This document shows positions 1 to 11,200 of a DNA stretch of 64,000 bases, in pieces (position 1 is the stretch's first letter; the number at the start of each line of letters is the position of its first letter). The stretch is taken from contig CM056381.1 of NCBI GenBank assembly GCA_029718625.1, positions 55,236,157 through 55,300,156 of the forward strand. Direction: 5' to 3'. Both the position numbers and the translations under genes were made by a program. Source of the stretch: Synaphobranchus kaupii (lineage: Eukaryota > Chordata > Actinopteri > Anguilliformes > Synaphobranchidae). The notes below the pieces were generated by a model. It was not told the DNA's origin and searched no databases. It was given only the letters and a program-made list of their open reading frames with translations.

Positions 1-765
1 AATGGTTACACTGTTAAAAAATATCTCGTAAGAAAATGGTGAAAAGACTGGCAGCAATGTTGCCAGTGAAAAACCATTTAATGAATGGGAAAAAAAAGTA
101 TAAACCCTGTTATTTTGGGGGATGACCGTTAAATCATGAGTTACTGCTATTATTGTACACGACTGACAGTTTTTAGAATTTTTCACTTTAAAAACTTTTT
201 TTTTTACACTATACTGTAAAAAAAAAAAAAACTTACAGGCGGTCCCCTTTTGTTTCGGGGTGAGTGTTTTACTGTTTTAAAATAAAAGCCAGTATTAATT
301 ATCCATTGGTTCTGGTTTTCTTTGTCTGTTCACCACGTGATACAGTGGCGATCCCCAGCACTGTACCACACTACGAACTGTTTCGCTGGATCTCTCTTAG
401 TTTCTGCTGGGAGTTACAGATGTTTGTGAGGACTGAAATGATCGTAACTATACTTACTAGCAGCACTACTTACGCCGTTAGTGTCACATAAAATCACATT
501 TCCATCTCATGATAGGTGTTCACCGTTTGTTATAATAGACGTATTGCTTGTTTGATTCAAATACTAGTTACTCTTGTATTCTGTAACACTATTTTCTCTG
601 TGATTAAAAATATATATTCTTACTGTTAAATAACTGCCTTCTCTCTACATTGTTGGCTTTGAGTGACAATGACAGCCATCATCATATTGATTGCGTGTCC
701 TTTACTAAAATTCACATGGAATTACCTTTTCCAAAATTGCTTTCAGGCTTAGTAAATCATATTAT
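1..765. other. No gene recognised
   Basis: AT-rich sequence left of the first transposon end. Short open frames occur on the plus strand, but none has a recognisable domain, splice-site context or repeat of known type. I see nothing supportable here. Confidence 0.6.
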
Positions 766-1009
766 GGGCTCTATCTTGGCAATCTTAGCGCTTTGTCTAA
801 ATGCATGCCGCAAAGTGCATTTAGGGCGTGTCCAAGTCCACTTTTGCTAGTTTGACGGCGTGTTTTTTGAGCGCTAAGCACGGTGCAACGTGCAAATGGG
901 CTGAACCTAGTCTCTTCATTAATTATAGGTGTGTCTTGGGCGTGACATGCAATAAACCAATCAAAATGTCATATCCCATTCCCTTTAAAAGCCTGCTTTT
1001 CCACCTTGG

Positions 1010-1017
1010 CGTATTGC
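1010..1017. repeat. Target-site duplication CGTATTGC (left copy)
   Basis: CGTATTGC directly precedes the hAT element and is repeated perfectly at 3974-3981 just after its right end. An 8-bp duplication is the hallmark of hAT transposition. Confidence 0.9.
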
Positions 1018-1348
1018 CAGTGGCGTAGCGGAGGCCCCCGCACCCCCCGTGGTGCGGGGGAGCCCCAGAGCTTAGGAGGCCCCGCCCCCACTAGATTTTT
1101 TTTCTTTACATTGTAGGCTATCCTCTTAGATTTCGTAACGGGAACAGGGCGCAGAGGGCGGGGCCCCTTCCCTTCTATGTTGCTAGGCACCCCGTCATGT
1201 GTATCATTCTAATAATTATTTGCTCACCTGCGATAGGGCTAACCGGCTGATAACTAATGCTCATTGGCAGGCTGGGCAGCGTTCAAAACAAAGCGGGAAG
1301 CACTGCTAATTTAACGTTCATTAGTTGCGTTGCCGGTAAAAATGAAAA

Positions 1349-1747
1349 ATGAAGCGCAAATACCCAAGCGGTGCTCAGAAAAACAAGATGAGAGCGAAAG
1401 CCAAACAGGAGAGGGCAAAGCTACCAAAAATAACATCATTGTTCCAGCAGGCAGCAAAGGTAGACTCTAACGTTACTGCAGATGCATCGGCAGTAAGCTC
1501 CCCACCCGGCCCGGCCACCGCTAGCAACCCCCCGGTCGTCAGCTCCGAGTCCAGGCAGACAGCAGACAGACAGCCCAGCCAGGCCCCCAGCCCCGCTACA
1601 GCCGAGCCAGCTAGCTCCCCATCGGACCCCGCCACCGCTAGCAACCCCCCGGTCGTCAGCTCCGAGTACAGGCAGACAGCAGACAGACAGCCCAGCAGCC
1701 CCATTACAGCCGTGCCTCACGCTTCGAGACAGGTTAGAATAATATAA
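1349..1747 (+). pseudogene. hAT transposase N-terminal fragment (ZMYM1-like)
   Basis: This 132-codon open frame starts MKRKYPSGAQKNKMRAK, the basic 'KR-x-SGAQ-K' N-terminus seen in many fish hAT transposases annotated as zinc finger MYM-type protein 1-like. A LPKITSLF segment follows, then a low-complexity Pro/Ser/Ala/Thr region containing two near-identical repeats (each with NPPVVSSE and RQTADRQPS). Full-length relatives are several hundred residues with a TTF-type zinc finger and hAT catalytic core; none of that is present. The frame ends about 130 bp before the inserted element. In intact relatives splicing or a longer frame would continue, so this is a remnant. A reverse-strand open frame through the same repeats is a shadow. 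Confidence 0.65.
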
Positions 1748-1883
1748 AGTTTTATTCGCCATAACCAGTACGAGTAGGCTACAGGTTACATTGGAATTGG
1801 AATCTAATCAGTTCCTTTTTTCAGGTAAAAATTAACATAGAGAATACGTTCGCACATACAGCTCCACTAGTACGCATACTAGT

Positions 1884-3365
1884 AGGGAGGTCGAACGTTC
1901 TGCCCGCAATGTAATCACAATGGGCATTCCACACACAAAACAAAAAACAAAATTGACGTCTGGGCTCATTTCAACATGTCATTTAACAAGGTAATCTACT
2001 AAACGAGAGTAGATGAAGCTATTCATTTGTTTCAGAAGTGTACTTACACTTCAACAATGTTATTTTTTTACTTTAGAAGCCAGACATTATTATGCTAATT
2101 TGACTGAACATTTGTGCCTATGCTTAACGCTGTACCGAAATAAATGGGGTCATTATAAAACATCCAACCACATTGAAGTCGTTAATACACATTTTATTAC
2201 AAGAAAAACTCACTGTGAAATGTTTTAGGTGTTAATCGATCGGTATGTATCGATACTTTCGTCTATTTAGGTGTCCTGAAAACGTTACATGTGCCGCACG
2301 TCCTGCGGGAATTCTACAGCCACTTCAGAAGCAAAATGGCACCAAAAAAATAAGGCGCTCGCCACCTTATTCGAAATAACCCCAGAAGGGATTTTGTAAT
2401 AGTGAAATGAAATGTTATTCAAATTGTGGCCAACCCCTGTCTTGACATCATGCTGATTGTTCAAATGCGATTGGTCCAAGATATGCTGGCAAAGAGGCGC
2501 TTTGAAATGTTTTCTGATGTGGCTACTGGCTAGGTCAGTAAACTCCAGATGAACAACGACATCTTTACATCTTCATCAAAATCTCGTCTACAGTATGGTA
2601 TAAAGCATTTTAATATTGCGAATGGGTGTTTTTTTTAATTAACATGAAAAGGGAACATGCACCTTATAGATTCCAAATCCAAAAACTGAGAATTCTGATA
2701 ACCAGTGCCAGCTAAAGTCGCTAGCTGCTATGTTTTTCTCTGGACCATATCGCCGGTAAACTCCATATGAACAACGATATTTTTGTAGATCTTCATCAAA
2801 ATCACGTCTACAGTATGGTATAAAGCATTTTAATATTGCGAATGGGTGTTTTTTTTTATTAACATGAAAAGGGAACATGGGTCAGACCCAGACGCATTAA
2901 GTAGGCTAATCAGTGTTACTGTTGCGAATACAATGGATTTCTGAAGCCGCGGGACCCGCCAAGTTTGAAACTGAGACGTTTGGCAAGTATGGCGTTTTGG
3001 GAGTACATATTTAATTAAATACAACACGCCATAACAATACATGTGAGTAAATGTGTAGAGTATATTAGTTTTCCTATACGAATACCACAAAATATCGGTT
3101 CTTGTTGTTGAAAAAATAAGGATAACGGTATCCTAAAAGCAGCACAGATGATGATGTGTTTCCGTCCAACGAGAGTGATTATACGGAAGTGAAACAGGCT
3201 AATTTAAAAAATAATTTTAAAGCGAACAAACGTCCTTTTTCTGACAAGCTAGCGATTTATATATTGTTATTTGATTATATTGTAGCATTTAGGACAATAT
3301 ACATGAAAAATAAGCTGGCAAAGTATGTTTTTTGAAAAATCACGAAAACGGGTTTGACCTCCCTA
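1884..3365. mobile_element. Nested non-autonomous DNA element (copy 1)
   Basis: The element starts AGGGAGGTCGAACGTT and ends GGTTTGACCTCCCTA, giving imperfect terminal inverted repeats of about 15 bp. The flanking sequence ATACTAGT occurs at 1876-1883 and again at 3366-3373, a 7- or 8-bp target duplication depending on how the shared T is assigned. This suggests a hAT-type non-autonomous element inserted into the hAT transposon at 1018-3973. It contains an internal direct duplication and no transposase. A second, diverged copy lies inverted at 36523-38008. Confidence 0.8.
2543..2880. repeat. Internal direct duplication in nested element
   Basis: Two copies of about 119 bp, at 2543-2661 and 2761-2880 (period 218 bp), begin near 'aactccaKatgaacaacga' and end near 'aacatgaaaagggaacatg'. 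The same paired arrangement is present in the inverted relative at about 37010-37340, so the duplication predates the split of the two copies. Confidence 0.85.
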
Positions 3366-4557
3366 ATACTAGTAATAAACCAACGTCATTCAAACACTGC
3401 TACAACCGGACTGTACACTAGTTCAAAAACTTCGCATAGCTACCTAGCTTGTCAGCTAACAACGGTCATGTTTTACGTTTAGCTAGTTAGCTTAGCAAGC
3501 TTGCTTCCTAAACCGTTCCTGTTTTGAAGCGTAATGCAACCAAAATAACTGCCGACTCTCGTACTCGTCCAAGTCAGGAATAGGCTACAAGGCTATATAC
3601 TTTTTGCATTTGACAGATCTTACCAGCTGTAACTCCTGTCTCCTGACTGCAGCCTATACTATGTAGCCTATAGGATGTGTTTTGTTTGTTTTTTGTAGGC
3701 TACTTTTCTTTTATACAGAATGTTATGTTATGTGAACCGTTCCGTTGTGTGAACTCAAATGATAGGCTATAACGAATGTTCTACAATACCTTCATGTTAC
3801 AAAAAATACAAAGCCACTTGTTTTTTTGTCAATGATGCCTGAAAAAATAAACATTTTTTAAAAAGCTTTAAGTGGCCGCGATGTCTATCCCATGTCACTC
3901 TATTATTGATTTAGGGGAGGGGCCCCATGGTCCGACCTGCGGGGGAGCCCCGAAATATTGCGCAACGCCACTGCGTATTGCTTATATGATGGCGAAACAG
4001 ACACGCTTGTGCGTGTTTCGTGCGATCAAGGAATAGGCTATATGGATCAATAGTATGATCAATATTATGATCAATATTACCCATTACCCAAAATATATGC
4101 GGTTAAATTTCGTTAAAAGCACCTGGAACAGCTGAGAATAAGCTACCAATGGCTTCCGTCTCACCTTAGCAAACACCAAATTAGCCTGCTTGTTTAACAA
4201 ATTTCGTTTGATTATGCAATGAAGCATTGTCAAGCATCAATTCCATGAGGATGTTCTCATGGAGTTGTCGAAGTTCAAGCTTCATCCGAAGTTCATTACC
4301 TGCATTCTAATATTGATTAATAACATAAATACCATTATTTTGCCTTAATGATGACACTAAATACAATAAAGCTCTCAGGTTGGCAACCCACAGATTCACA
4401 CATATTTTCCCGTGTTTTATAATGTCCTACTTATGGAAATGTGACCAACCTGTTTAACTGGTAGCGTAAATGAATGCTTTAAAACAATCCACTTTCCCAG
4501 GAAGACCGTGAAACATGTGATTTACAGCAGGGGAAACAGACCTGCTTCTGCATGAAG

Positions 4558-4755
4558 TTAAAGCGCACATGCAGAGAATGGCATTGAAATTAATTGTGAA
4601 TTAATTGTGTAATACGTTTCACTTTCACTTTCTTCTCCACTTTCCATTCCTCCATGTTCAGAATCAAAGTCACTGTCATTATCATCGTTGCGCATAGTGC
4701 ATATTTCAGCAACTTCGTCTGCAGTAAACCGGCGTTTACCACTGGCCGAAGCCAT
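4558..4755 (-). pseudogene. piggyBac-like transposase N-terminal fragment
   Basis: The minus-strand frame from the ATG at 4755 reads MASASGKRRFTADEVAEIC, followed by an acidic stretch rich in Asp, Glu and Ser (DSDFDSE, SGEESESE). A short FTAxEV segment followed by an acidic DSDFD / SGEESE tract is typical of the N-terminus of fish piggyBac-derived proteins (PGBD4-like). Only about 65 codons remain; the DDE catalytic domain and C-terminal cysteine region are absent. I see no clean TTAA-flanked ends, so this is a relic rather than a definable element. Confidence 0.6.
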
Positions 4756-6392
4756 TTTGGAAAGGCTTGTAAAGACGTATTGCGCGTCAACAGTGCAGCG
4801 TAAAGTGCAGCGTAAATGAACCACGTCACACAGCCAAGAATATCTGTGCAATCATTGGCTGACTATCCAAAACATTTTCAAATGAAAACAACCGCGAATC
4901 CACGGTTAACCAATAGCAGAGAGACAAATGACGCTATGGTTCGAATTCGAACCATTTTTAATAGGGCCGTTCTAGTCGCGAAGGAGTTAAAATCGTTTTG
5001 TTCAGTTACGGATTAACAGGTGGAATCAGCGGGGTTTTAATAAGCTGAGAGTATGGAAACCTTGTCACTGTAATTTAAAGAATATGAAGAATAAGGTTCA
5101 AATTCAGTTAACGTCACATTTATCTCCGTTTTTTAACCGTAGGCAATCGAAAAAACTTTATGCACAGCGAATCCGCTGTAGCCTAGGCTATTTGAAAAAC
5201 AATAAATGCAATATTCCATGGACAAGGTTTTGAATTTTTTTCAGGCAAAATCATTCTATTTACTTACAGGCTGTAGACCTAGAGAGCTGTGTTGTAAAAA
5301 CATCTGAAGTGCATTTTCAGAACTCAAATGTCCGTCTATTGCAGTGCGCAGGTTTTTGATTGAATGACAATTCACGCATTAGGTGTAAATCACAATTCGC
5401 GCATTAGGCTTGATAGGTGTTATGAGCAAAGTTTTTAATGGATAGCCATTGTCCCATAACAGAAGATTGTCCCCCCAGAAAATTACAGGAACTACTGGCA
5501 AATATAGGCTAAGTCATAGCTTGATCCAGGATAATTGCGAATAGTCTATACATGTAACCTTACACGTAGCCTACCATCGCACATCACCTGGATGTTGATG
5601 GAGTGGGCTGAAAGCAATTTAGTGCACCATTCCCCTTCGCTGAGGGACAGGTATGTGGTCTTTGACCGATGGACCCTTTTATTATTATGCATTTTTTGAT
5701 ATAGCCTACACAATAATAATATTTCACATTGTAATTTTTATATTTTTAGTCATGCTTGTGTGCGCTCCTGTGTGTAACACAGGAGGGTGTATGCGCTTGT
5801 GCACACACCTATGTCAACGCACTTATACGCGCCGACATGACTTTAGACCAGGTTTTTGGTGGTTTTAACGCAAGTTCTTTCTGCTGGCTCAAGATAGCAA
5901 TACGCCAAAAATAATCCTGGCCACACCTCATCTTAAGACCAACACACCCAGTTCACTTGATATGGGCGCACCATCACTTGGTATTTAACCGACGTGAGCA
6001 CTAGGGGCTATAATGAACCCTGCGCCGGGTGTAAGATAGCAAAGACACTTGCGTTTGGGTTAGCGCCGCTTAGTGCCGAGTGTAAGATAGGGCCTTATAT
6101 GTGCTAAAGTAATCTATTTGCATGACATTCTCCCACTATTCCGCGAAATAACGTAGGGACACCCAATTTAGCATATCCATTGAGGCTAACCCGCAAAAAT
6201 GAAAAATGCGCCCATCGTTCCATTTTACACACGCAATCCTCTTTACACCTAGTTAGTTGATAACCTCAGATGATTTTTTTGTGGGTGGACCCCACAGTGC
6301 ACAGTTTATTGGCAGCAACTATCTAGCACAATATCTAGCACATACTCAAATGCAACGGAAAAATACAACTAAATAAAAACCCAGATGCTTAA

Positions 6393-6999
6393 AGGTTGTA
6401 TCAGCGATTTTGGGTGGAAACATAAATGATCACATTCATCTGATTTTTCCTCACGATCCGCTAGCTGCCCGCCCCATAAGCAGGCCGTCAAAAAACCGCG
6501 TCTCTGTAGGCAGCCTATGCTCCGAGATCGTACACAAAAACAATGGTACTACCAACTACTCAAAACCAAAATAAACAGTATTCCAACCAATCACAATGAT
6601 CTGCACAAACGTGACGTCACTTCTGAAGCGAAATCCCAAACAAACATACTTATGAATAATTATGTTATGTTTTAAAAAATAGTGTTCAAGCATCCAGAAT
6701 TATAACCACGTTAATAACGTTTGTAAGAAACCAAACCGTTTGTAAATCCGTCAAGATTTCAGCGAGATAAGAGTATTAGCGTTTGTGCAGATCATTGTGA
6801 TTGGTTGGAATACTGTTTATTTTGGTTTTGAGTGGTTGGTAGTACCATTTGTTTTTGTGTACGATCTCGGAGCATAGGCTGTCTACAGAGACGCGGTTTT
6901 TTGACGGCCTGCTTATGGGGCGGGCAGCTAGCGGATCGTGAGGAAAAATCAGATGAATGTGATCATTTATGTTTCCACCCAAAATCGCTGATACAACCT
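6393..6999. mobile_element. TTAA-flanked palindromic (foldback) MITE
   Basis: Two arms of about 220 bp (6393-6614 and 6780-6999) are near-perfect inverted copies around a loop of about 165 bp. TTAA lies at both borders (6389-6392 and 7000-7003). The ends read AGGTTGTATCAGCG and its inverse. TTAA target sites are used by piggyBac and Kolobok transposons; nothing here decides between them. A CRE-like TGACGTCA sits at 6612-6619 at the arm/loop border. No coding capacity. Confidence 0.85.
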
Positions 7000-7443
7000 T
7001 TAAACACATAAAACAGATTAGAGGAAATGCACTTCAACCATTGCAGGTCTTCATCAACAGGTATTTTCAGTGTTCATATATGCACATTGGTAAGAGCATC
7101 AAAATAGTACAATGTACCAGCATTATTGCGCAACCCAATTCATGTTGATGCAAATGGGTTTATTTCAGACCCAAGAACTATCAAACCAGGAAGAGGTGAA
7201 AAATATTCCATTTGCAGAAATATTCCAAATTCTGAAAATTATACTCAATAGGGTGACTGAAAAATTAAGAAAAATCCTCCCTTTATATCCCATCCCACCC
7301 AAGACAAGGATGTCTATGGCAAGGGAAACAAAGTAAGTTTGAGCGTGAGCTGAGAAAGAGAGCTTTCAAGTCTGACTGGCCCCCATGCCTCGGTACTGTC
7401 CTGGATGGGCACGCAAACAGAACGGAGAGCCCTGGGAACTCAC

Positions 7444-7512
7444 CGGACAGGAGGGTGGCGGTCAGGTTGGCGTCAGGTAAGGGGGAGGGCCCGCGTGAGG
7501 TCGCCGGGGCAG
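7444..7512 (-). CDS. snap91: snap91-like 69-nt exon (PLPDANLTATLLS)
   Basis: A 69-nt exon, phase 1-1, with acceptor CCCTCCCTGGAAG and donor GTGAGTT. It encodes an Ala/Thr/Arg start, then GPSPLPDANLTATLLS. Mammalian AP180 has a SPVPESSLTADLLS segment here, so position and phase agree. It is the last recognisable exon towards the left. The expected next segment (VDAFAAP-like) was not found down to position 1. Confidence 0.78.
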
Positions 7513-8167
7513 CTTCCAGGGAGGGGGAGAGAGGAGACAGGGGGTGAGAGAGAGCAGGAGGGCAGCGCCGCCACGAGGCCTCACCACACTCCAAACACGA
7601 GGGCACACAAACACACAGTGGGAAAACGGAGAGTGAAGGAGCTAAATCGCCCAAAAGATGGATACTTGCTGAGTAAAATGAAAACAAAAAAAACTCAAGT
7701 TGATATTGTACCTGCAGCGAACAGGTCTAGGCTAGGACTTGCGTTGGCTTTGGGAGCTAGAGTGGAACTTTGATCGGGCATAGAATCAAATAAATCTATG
7801 AACAGGGACACACATCAGTAATCACATAAATGTGTCAACATAAGCAAATACAGGCACAAACATTAAAATGAATGTATACAGAACTGATAAACACAATGCA
7901 AGGTGAATCAGGGAATTCCATGCATGGAAAATGCAAATAACTCCTGGAAAATCCTCTTAAAACAGGGAGTAAAGCTGAAATAAGCTTCTGCGGAAGACGC
8001 TTCAGTGGAACTGAAACATTTCATCTGAAGCTGTAGAGCAGAAGAGAGCTGGGGGAGATGGCTGTGAAACGCATACTCGTGTGTTTGATGTTCAAAGCTT
8101 CAGGGTCTTGAGCCAACTGCCCCTGAGATCTCAGACACAGGTGATCTGGGGTTTTCCCCACTTGTGT

Positions 8168-8203
<36 letters not shown>

Positions 8204-11200
8204 GAGAAAGAGATAGAGTGTCTGATATGAGGTTAAAATGTATTTGGTCTATGTGGTCAGACAAAAAGAGCCAAAGGAGATAAGCATGACTAGGAGGGAC
8301 AGGGAAACACAATGAGGCGAATAAATTACCACCAAACAGATCTATCGAGGGGGCCATAGAGGCAGGGGTGGGGGTGTCGGGGGCGACAGTCAGCGTGTCG
8401 CTAGAGGTTAGGGTTACTACGGCAACGCTAGTCTCTGCAGGCTTCATTGCAAAGAGGTCCAGCCCTGGAGCAACTTCTGCACTGCCTTCAGTGGGGGCAA
8501 ATGGGTCTTAAAGATAGTCAGGAGAGGGCAGGGAGAGGAAAGGAGGGTGTTACACAATAATAATGCATATCTATCCACCTCTTGATCAGTCATCTTGAAA
8601 TTAGGCTCCAAGAGACTACCTGTAATGATGCAGATTAAACTTAAAATTACAACACAAATCCAAATAAATAAAAAAGGTTATGTAATCATTATGATCTACT
8701 GCGATTCTATGCCCTTACATGCTCCACATGAGTTTTCCTAAACAGACATTTTGTTCTTATTTTCATATGCTACCAACTTGTTCTTATCTTCTAAGGGTGC
8801 TAACTGCATACTTACTTGCTTTTTCAGATTTTAGTGTAAGATAAAAACAAGACAAAGGCACTTTAGTGCACATTATCTAGTAAAAATAAATAAATAAATA
8901 GGTGAGTACATGAGGCAAAACACATATGGAACAGGAAACAGAAAGTGAGCAGCAGGGTTCAACCTGAATACTCACCAGGTGAACAATGCATGATGGAATG
9001 GAAGTACAGAGAAGGGGAGAGTGAGAGCACAAGCTTAGGCACTTTGGGAAGGTGGGCGCACCAGGCCCTGTGGAGATACCTACTAAGGACCCTAGGTCCC
9101 TAGGTCACATTAACTGCTTCTAATCCATCTGCACTTGCACACAGCAATGGGATCGACCTTCCAGATGAACACGCATACGCATACGTGTGCACACAAGCAA
9201 CCCCACCCACCCGCCCAGCAGTAAACAGACTGCCTCATCACCCACCGGATCCCGGGCCCGCCTCGGCCGGTGTGGGTGTGGCCGCTTGGGCCACGCCTTC
9301 TGCAGGAGCCGGAGATTCGCCTGGGGGAGCGGAGAAGGAGTCTGCGGTGGAGGGGGGAACCGAAAAAAACCCCGGAGGGAAAAGAAACGGGAACAGGAAT
9401 GAGGAAGGAGAGAAACAAACAAGACAGGAAATAAGAGTCAAAGGAGAGGAGAGAGAAATGAGAATAGCAAGCACTGCTCGACCACAGGAGAGGTCACGTG
9501 CATGCTCTTACCACTAAATGGCTGAGCTGGGTTTGTAAGCATATAAAAAGCTTTCGCCAAATTTTGCTAATGTTGCTTCTCAGTTTACCCTCCATAGTTC
9601 CACATGTAGGACAGTCCAGTTCAATTTCAATCCACGTGTGTGTGGTGGGGAAGGGCTGTTTAGTATCACGTTACTAGTTGGAAATGAATAAAAGTGCTTG
9701 ACACTAATTCCCTATGACATCAAACAGTGACCCTTTTAAATGAGCTGTAAAGACACAACTCATCTGTTATTGAACTCGAAACAGGACGGCAATAATCAAA
9801 CAGCAGTGAGTATTTAAATGGAGGAATATACTTAATTTATGGTTAACGAGTTGATACAATGATATAATAATAATATAAAAACAATAGTAAAATAATTTTA
9901 CTGCTGCTATGGAATTAGAGTGTTTTTTTTGTTCACAGGAACCAAATTCCTGTGCCATCCACTGAATAGTGACATCATTTGAGGACTGAGTGAGATCAAG
10001 TGCAGGACTAGGGCCTAGAGATCATGGAAGGGAACAGATCAGCCTGACACTACGGGAGAGAGGGGAAGAGTTCAGCCCAACATTAGAACATATAGAGGGA
10101 GATATCAACCCTAAGTAGAGTCTAGAGAGAATGAGATGAGCCCAGGACTAAAGTCTAGAGCAGTGGTTCCCAAACTTGGTCCTCGGGGACCACTGTGTAT
10201 GCTGGTTTTCGTTCCAACCACAATTGCAATGCCGGGATTTTAACAAGATGTGAATTGTTCTTAATTAGGTGTTTGTCATATTTAGAGGGATTATTTACCC
10301 TCTTAAGCCACATTATGTTAGCAATAGCTATGCATGTCATGAATAATAAAAGTACAATATTCTCATTGTGCTATATTGCAAATAATTACAAAAAGGGGCA
10401 AAAAAAATAAATTTTTTAACTGACCAAATTTATTTTCATTTTATTAAATAAAATTAAAGACTGAGGTGAATCAATAGGCTCCTAATTGGTGAAATTGTGG
10501 ATATATGGCCACTAAAACTAACCATTTGATAAATAATGAAAAAAAGACAAAGAAAATGATAACGAGCCAAACTTGCAGTGTTAATACATTTAAGAAAAAC
10601 TTGATGAGGGAACTTAAAAACTCACGTTTTCAACTACCTAATTAGGAGCCAATTGATTCACCCCAGTCTTTAATTTGATCAGTTTAAAAAAAATGTTACC
10701 TATTTGCAAAACAGCCCAATAAGCATAGTAGGAACATGGGAATTTTTATTCTTCATGGCATGCATAGCTATTTCTGACATGATGTGGCTTAAGAGGGTAA
10801 ATAATCCCTCTAAACATGAAAAGCACCTAATTAAGAAAAATGAACAGCTTGTTAGGATTTTGGGATTGCAATTGTGGTTGGAACGAAAACCAGCATACAC
10901 AGTGGTCCCCGAGGACCGAGTTTGGGAACCACTGGTCTAGAGAGGGGGAGATGAGCCCAACACTACAGTCCAGAAGGGGAGAGATGAGCCCAACACTAGA
11001 GCCTAGAGGGAACGATCCGCCCAACAACACATCATAGAAAGGGAGAGATAAGCCTGTGACTAGAAGCTAGACAGGGTACAATCAATCCAAGGCTATAACT
11101 CCAGAAAATATAACACCAGCACAGGACCGTGCAGTTCAACAGGTTCTGTACATCAATTACTGCATCATAGAAATGAGCAAAACATCTTCCCATGTTACTG

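Larger units (their letters stand above)
1018..3973 (+). mobile_element. hAT DNA transposon, interrupted and degenerate
   Basis: The left end reads CAGTGGCGTAGCG and the right end GCGCAACGCCACTG, forming short terminal inverted repeats. It is flanked by a perfect 8-bp duplication, CGTATTGC. GC-rich subterminal blocks containing GGGGAGCCCC occur near both ends. It carries the N-terminus of a hAT-type transposase (1349-1747) and is split by a second element at 1884-3365. It sits inside the outer transposon, so it is the middle layer of a three-level nest. The rest of the transposase is not recognisable. Confidence 0.88.
766..6094. mobile_element. Outer DNA transposon with GGGCTCTATCTT ends
   Basis: The left end begins GGGCTCTATCTT and the right end is its imperfect inverse, AAGATAGGGCC at 6084-6094. 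The subterminal sequence (GCGC-rich, an ATACGCC / GGCGTATTGC inverted pair, a GTGTAAGATAG repeat near the right end) resembles a common fish non-autonomous DNA transposon family that I recognise but cannot name securely. Removing the 2956-bp hAT insertion at 1018-3973 leaves about 2.4 kb. I do not see a clean target-site duplication, so the superfamily is undecided (hAT or Harbinger-like). A piggyBac-like open frame at 4558-4755 lies inside it and may be a separate insertion. Confidence 0.6.
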
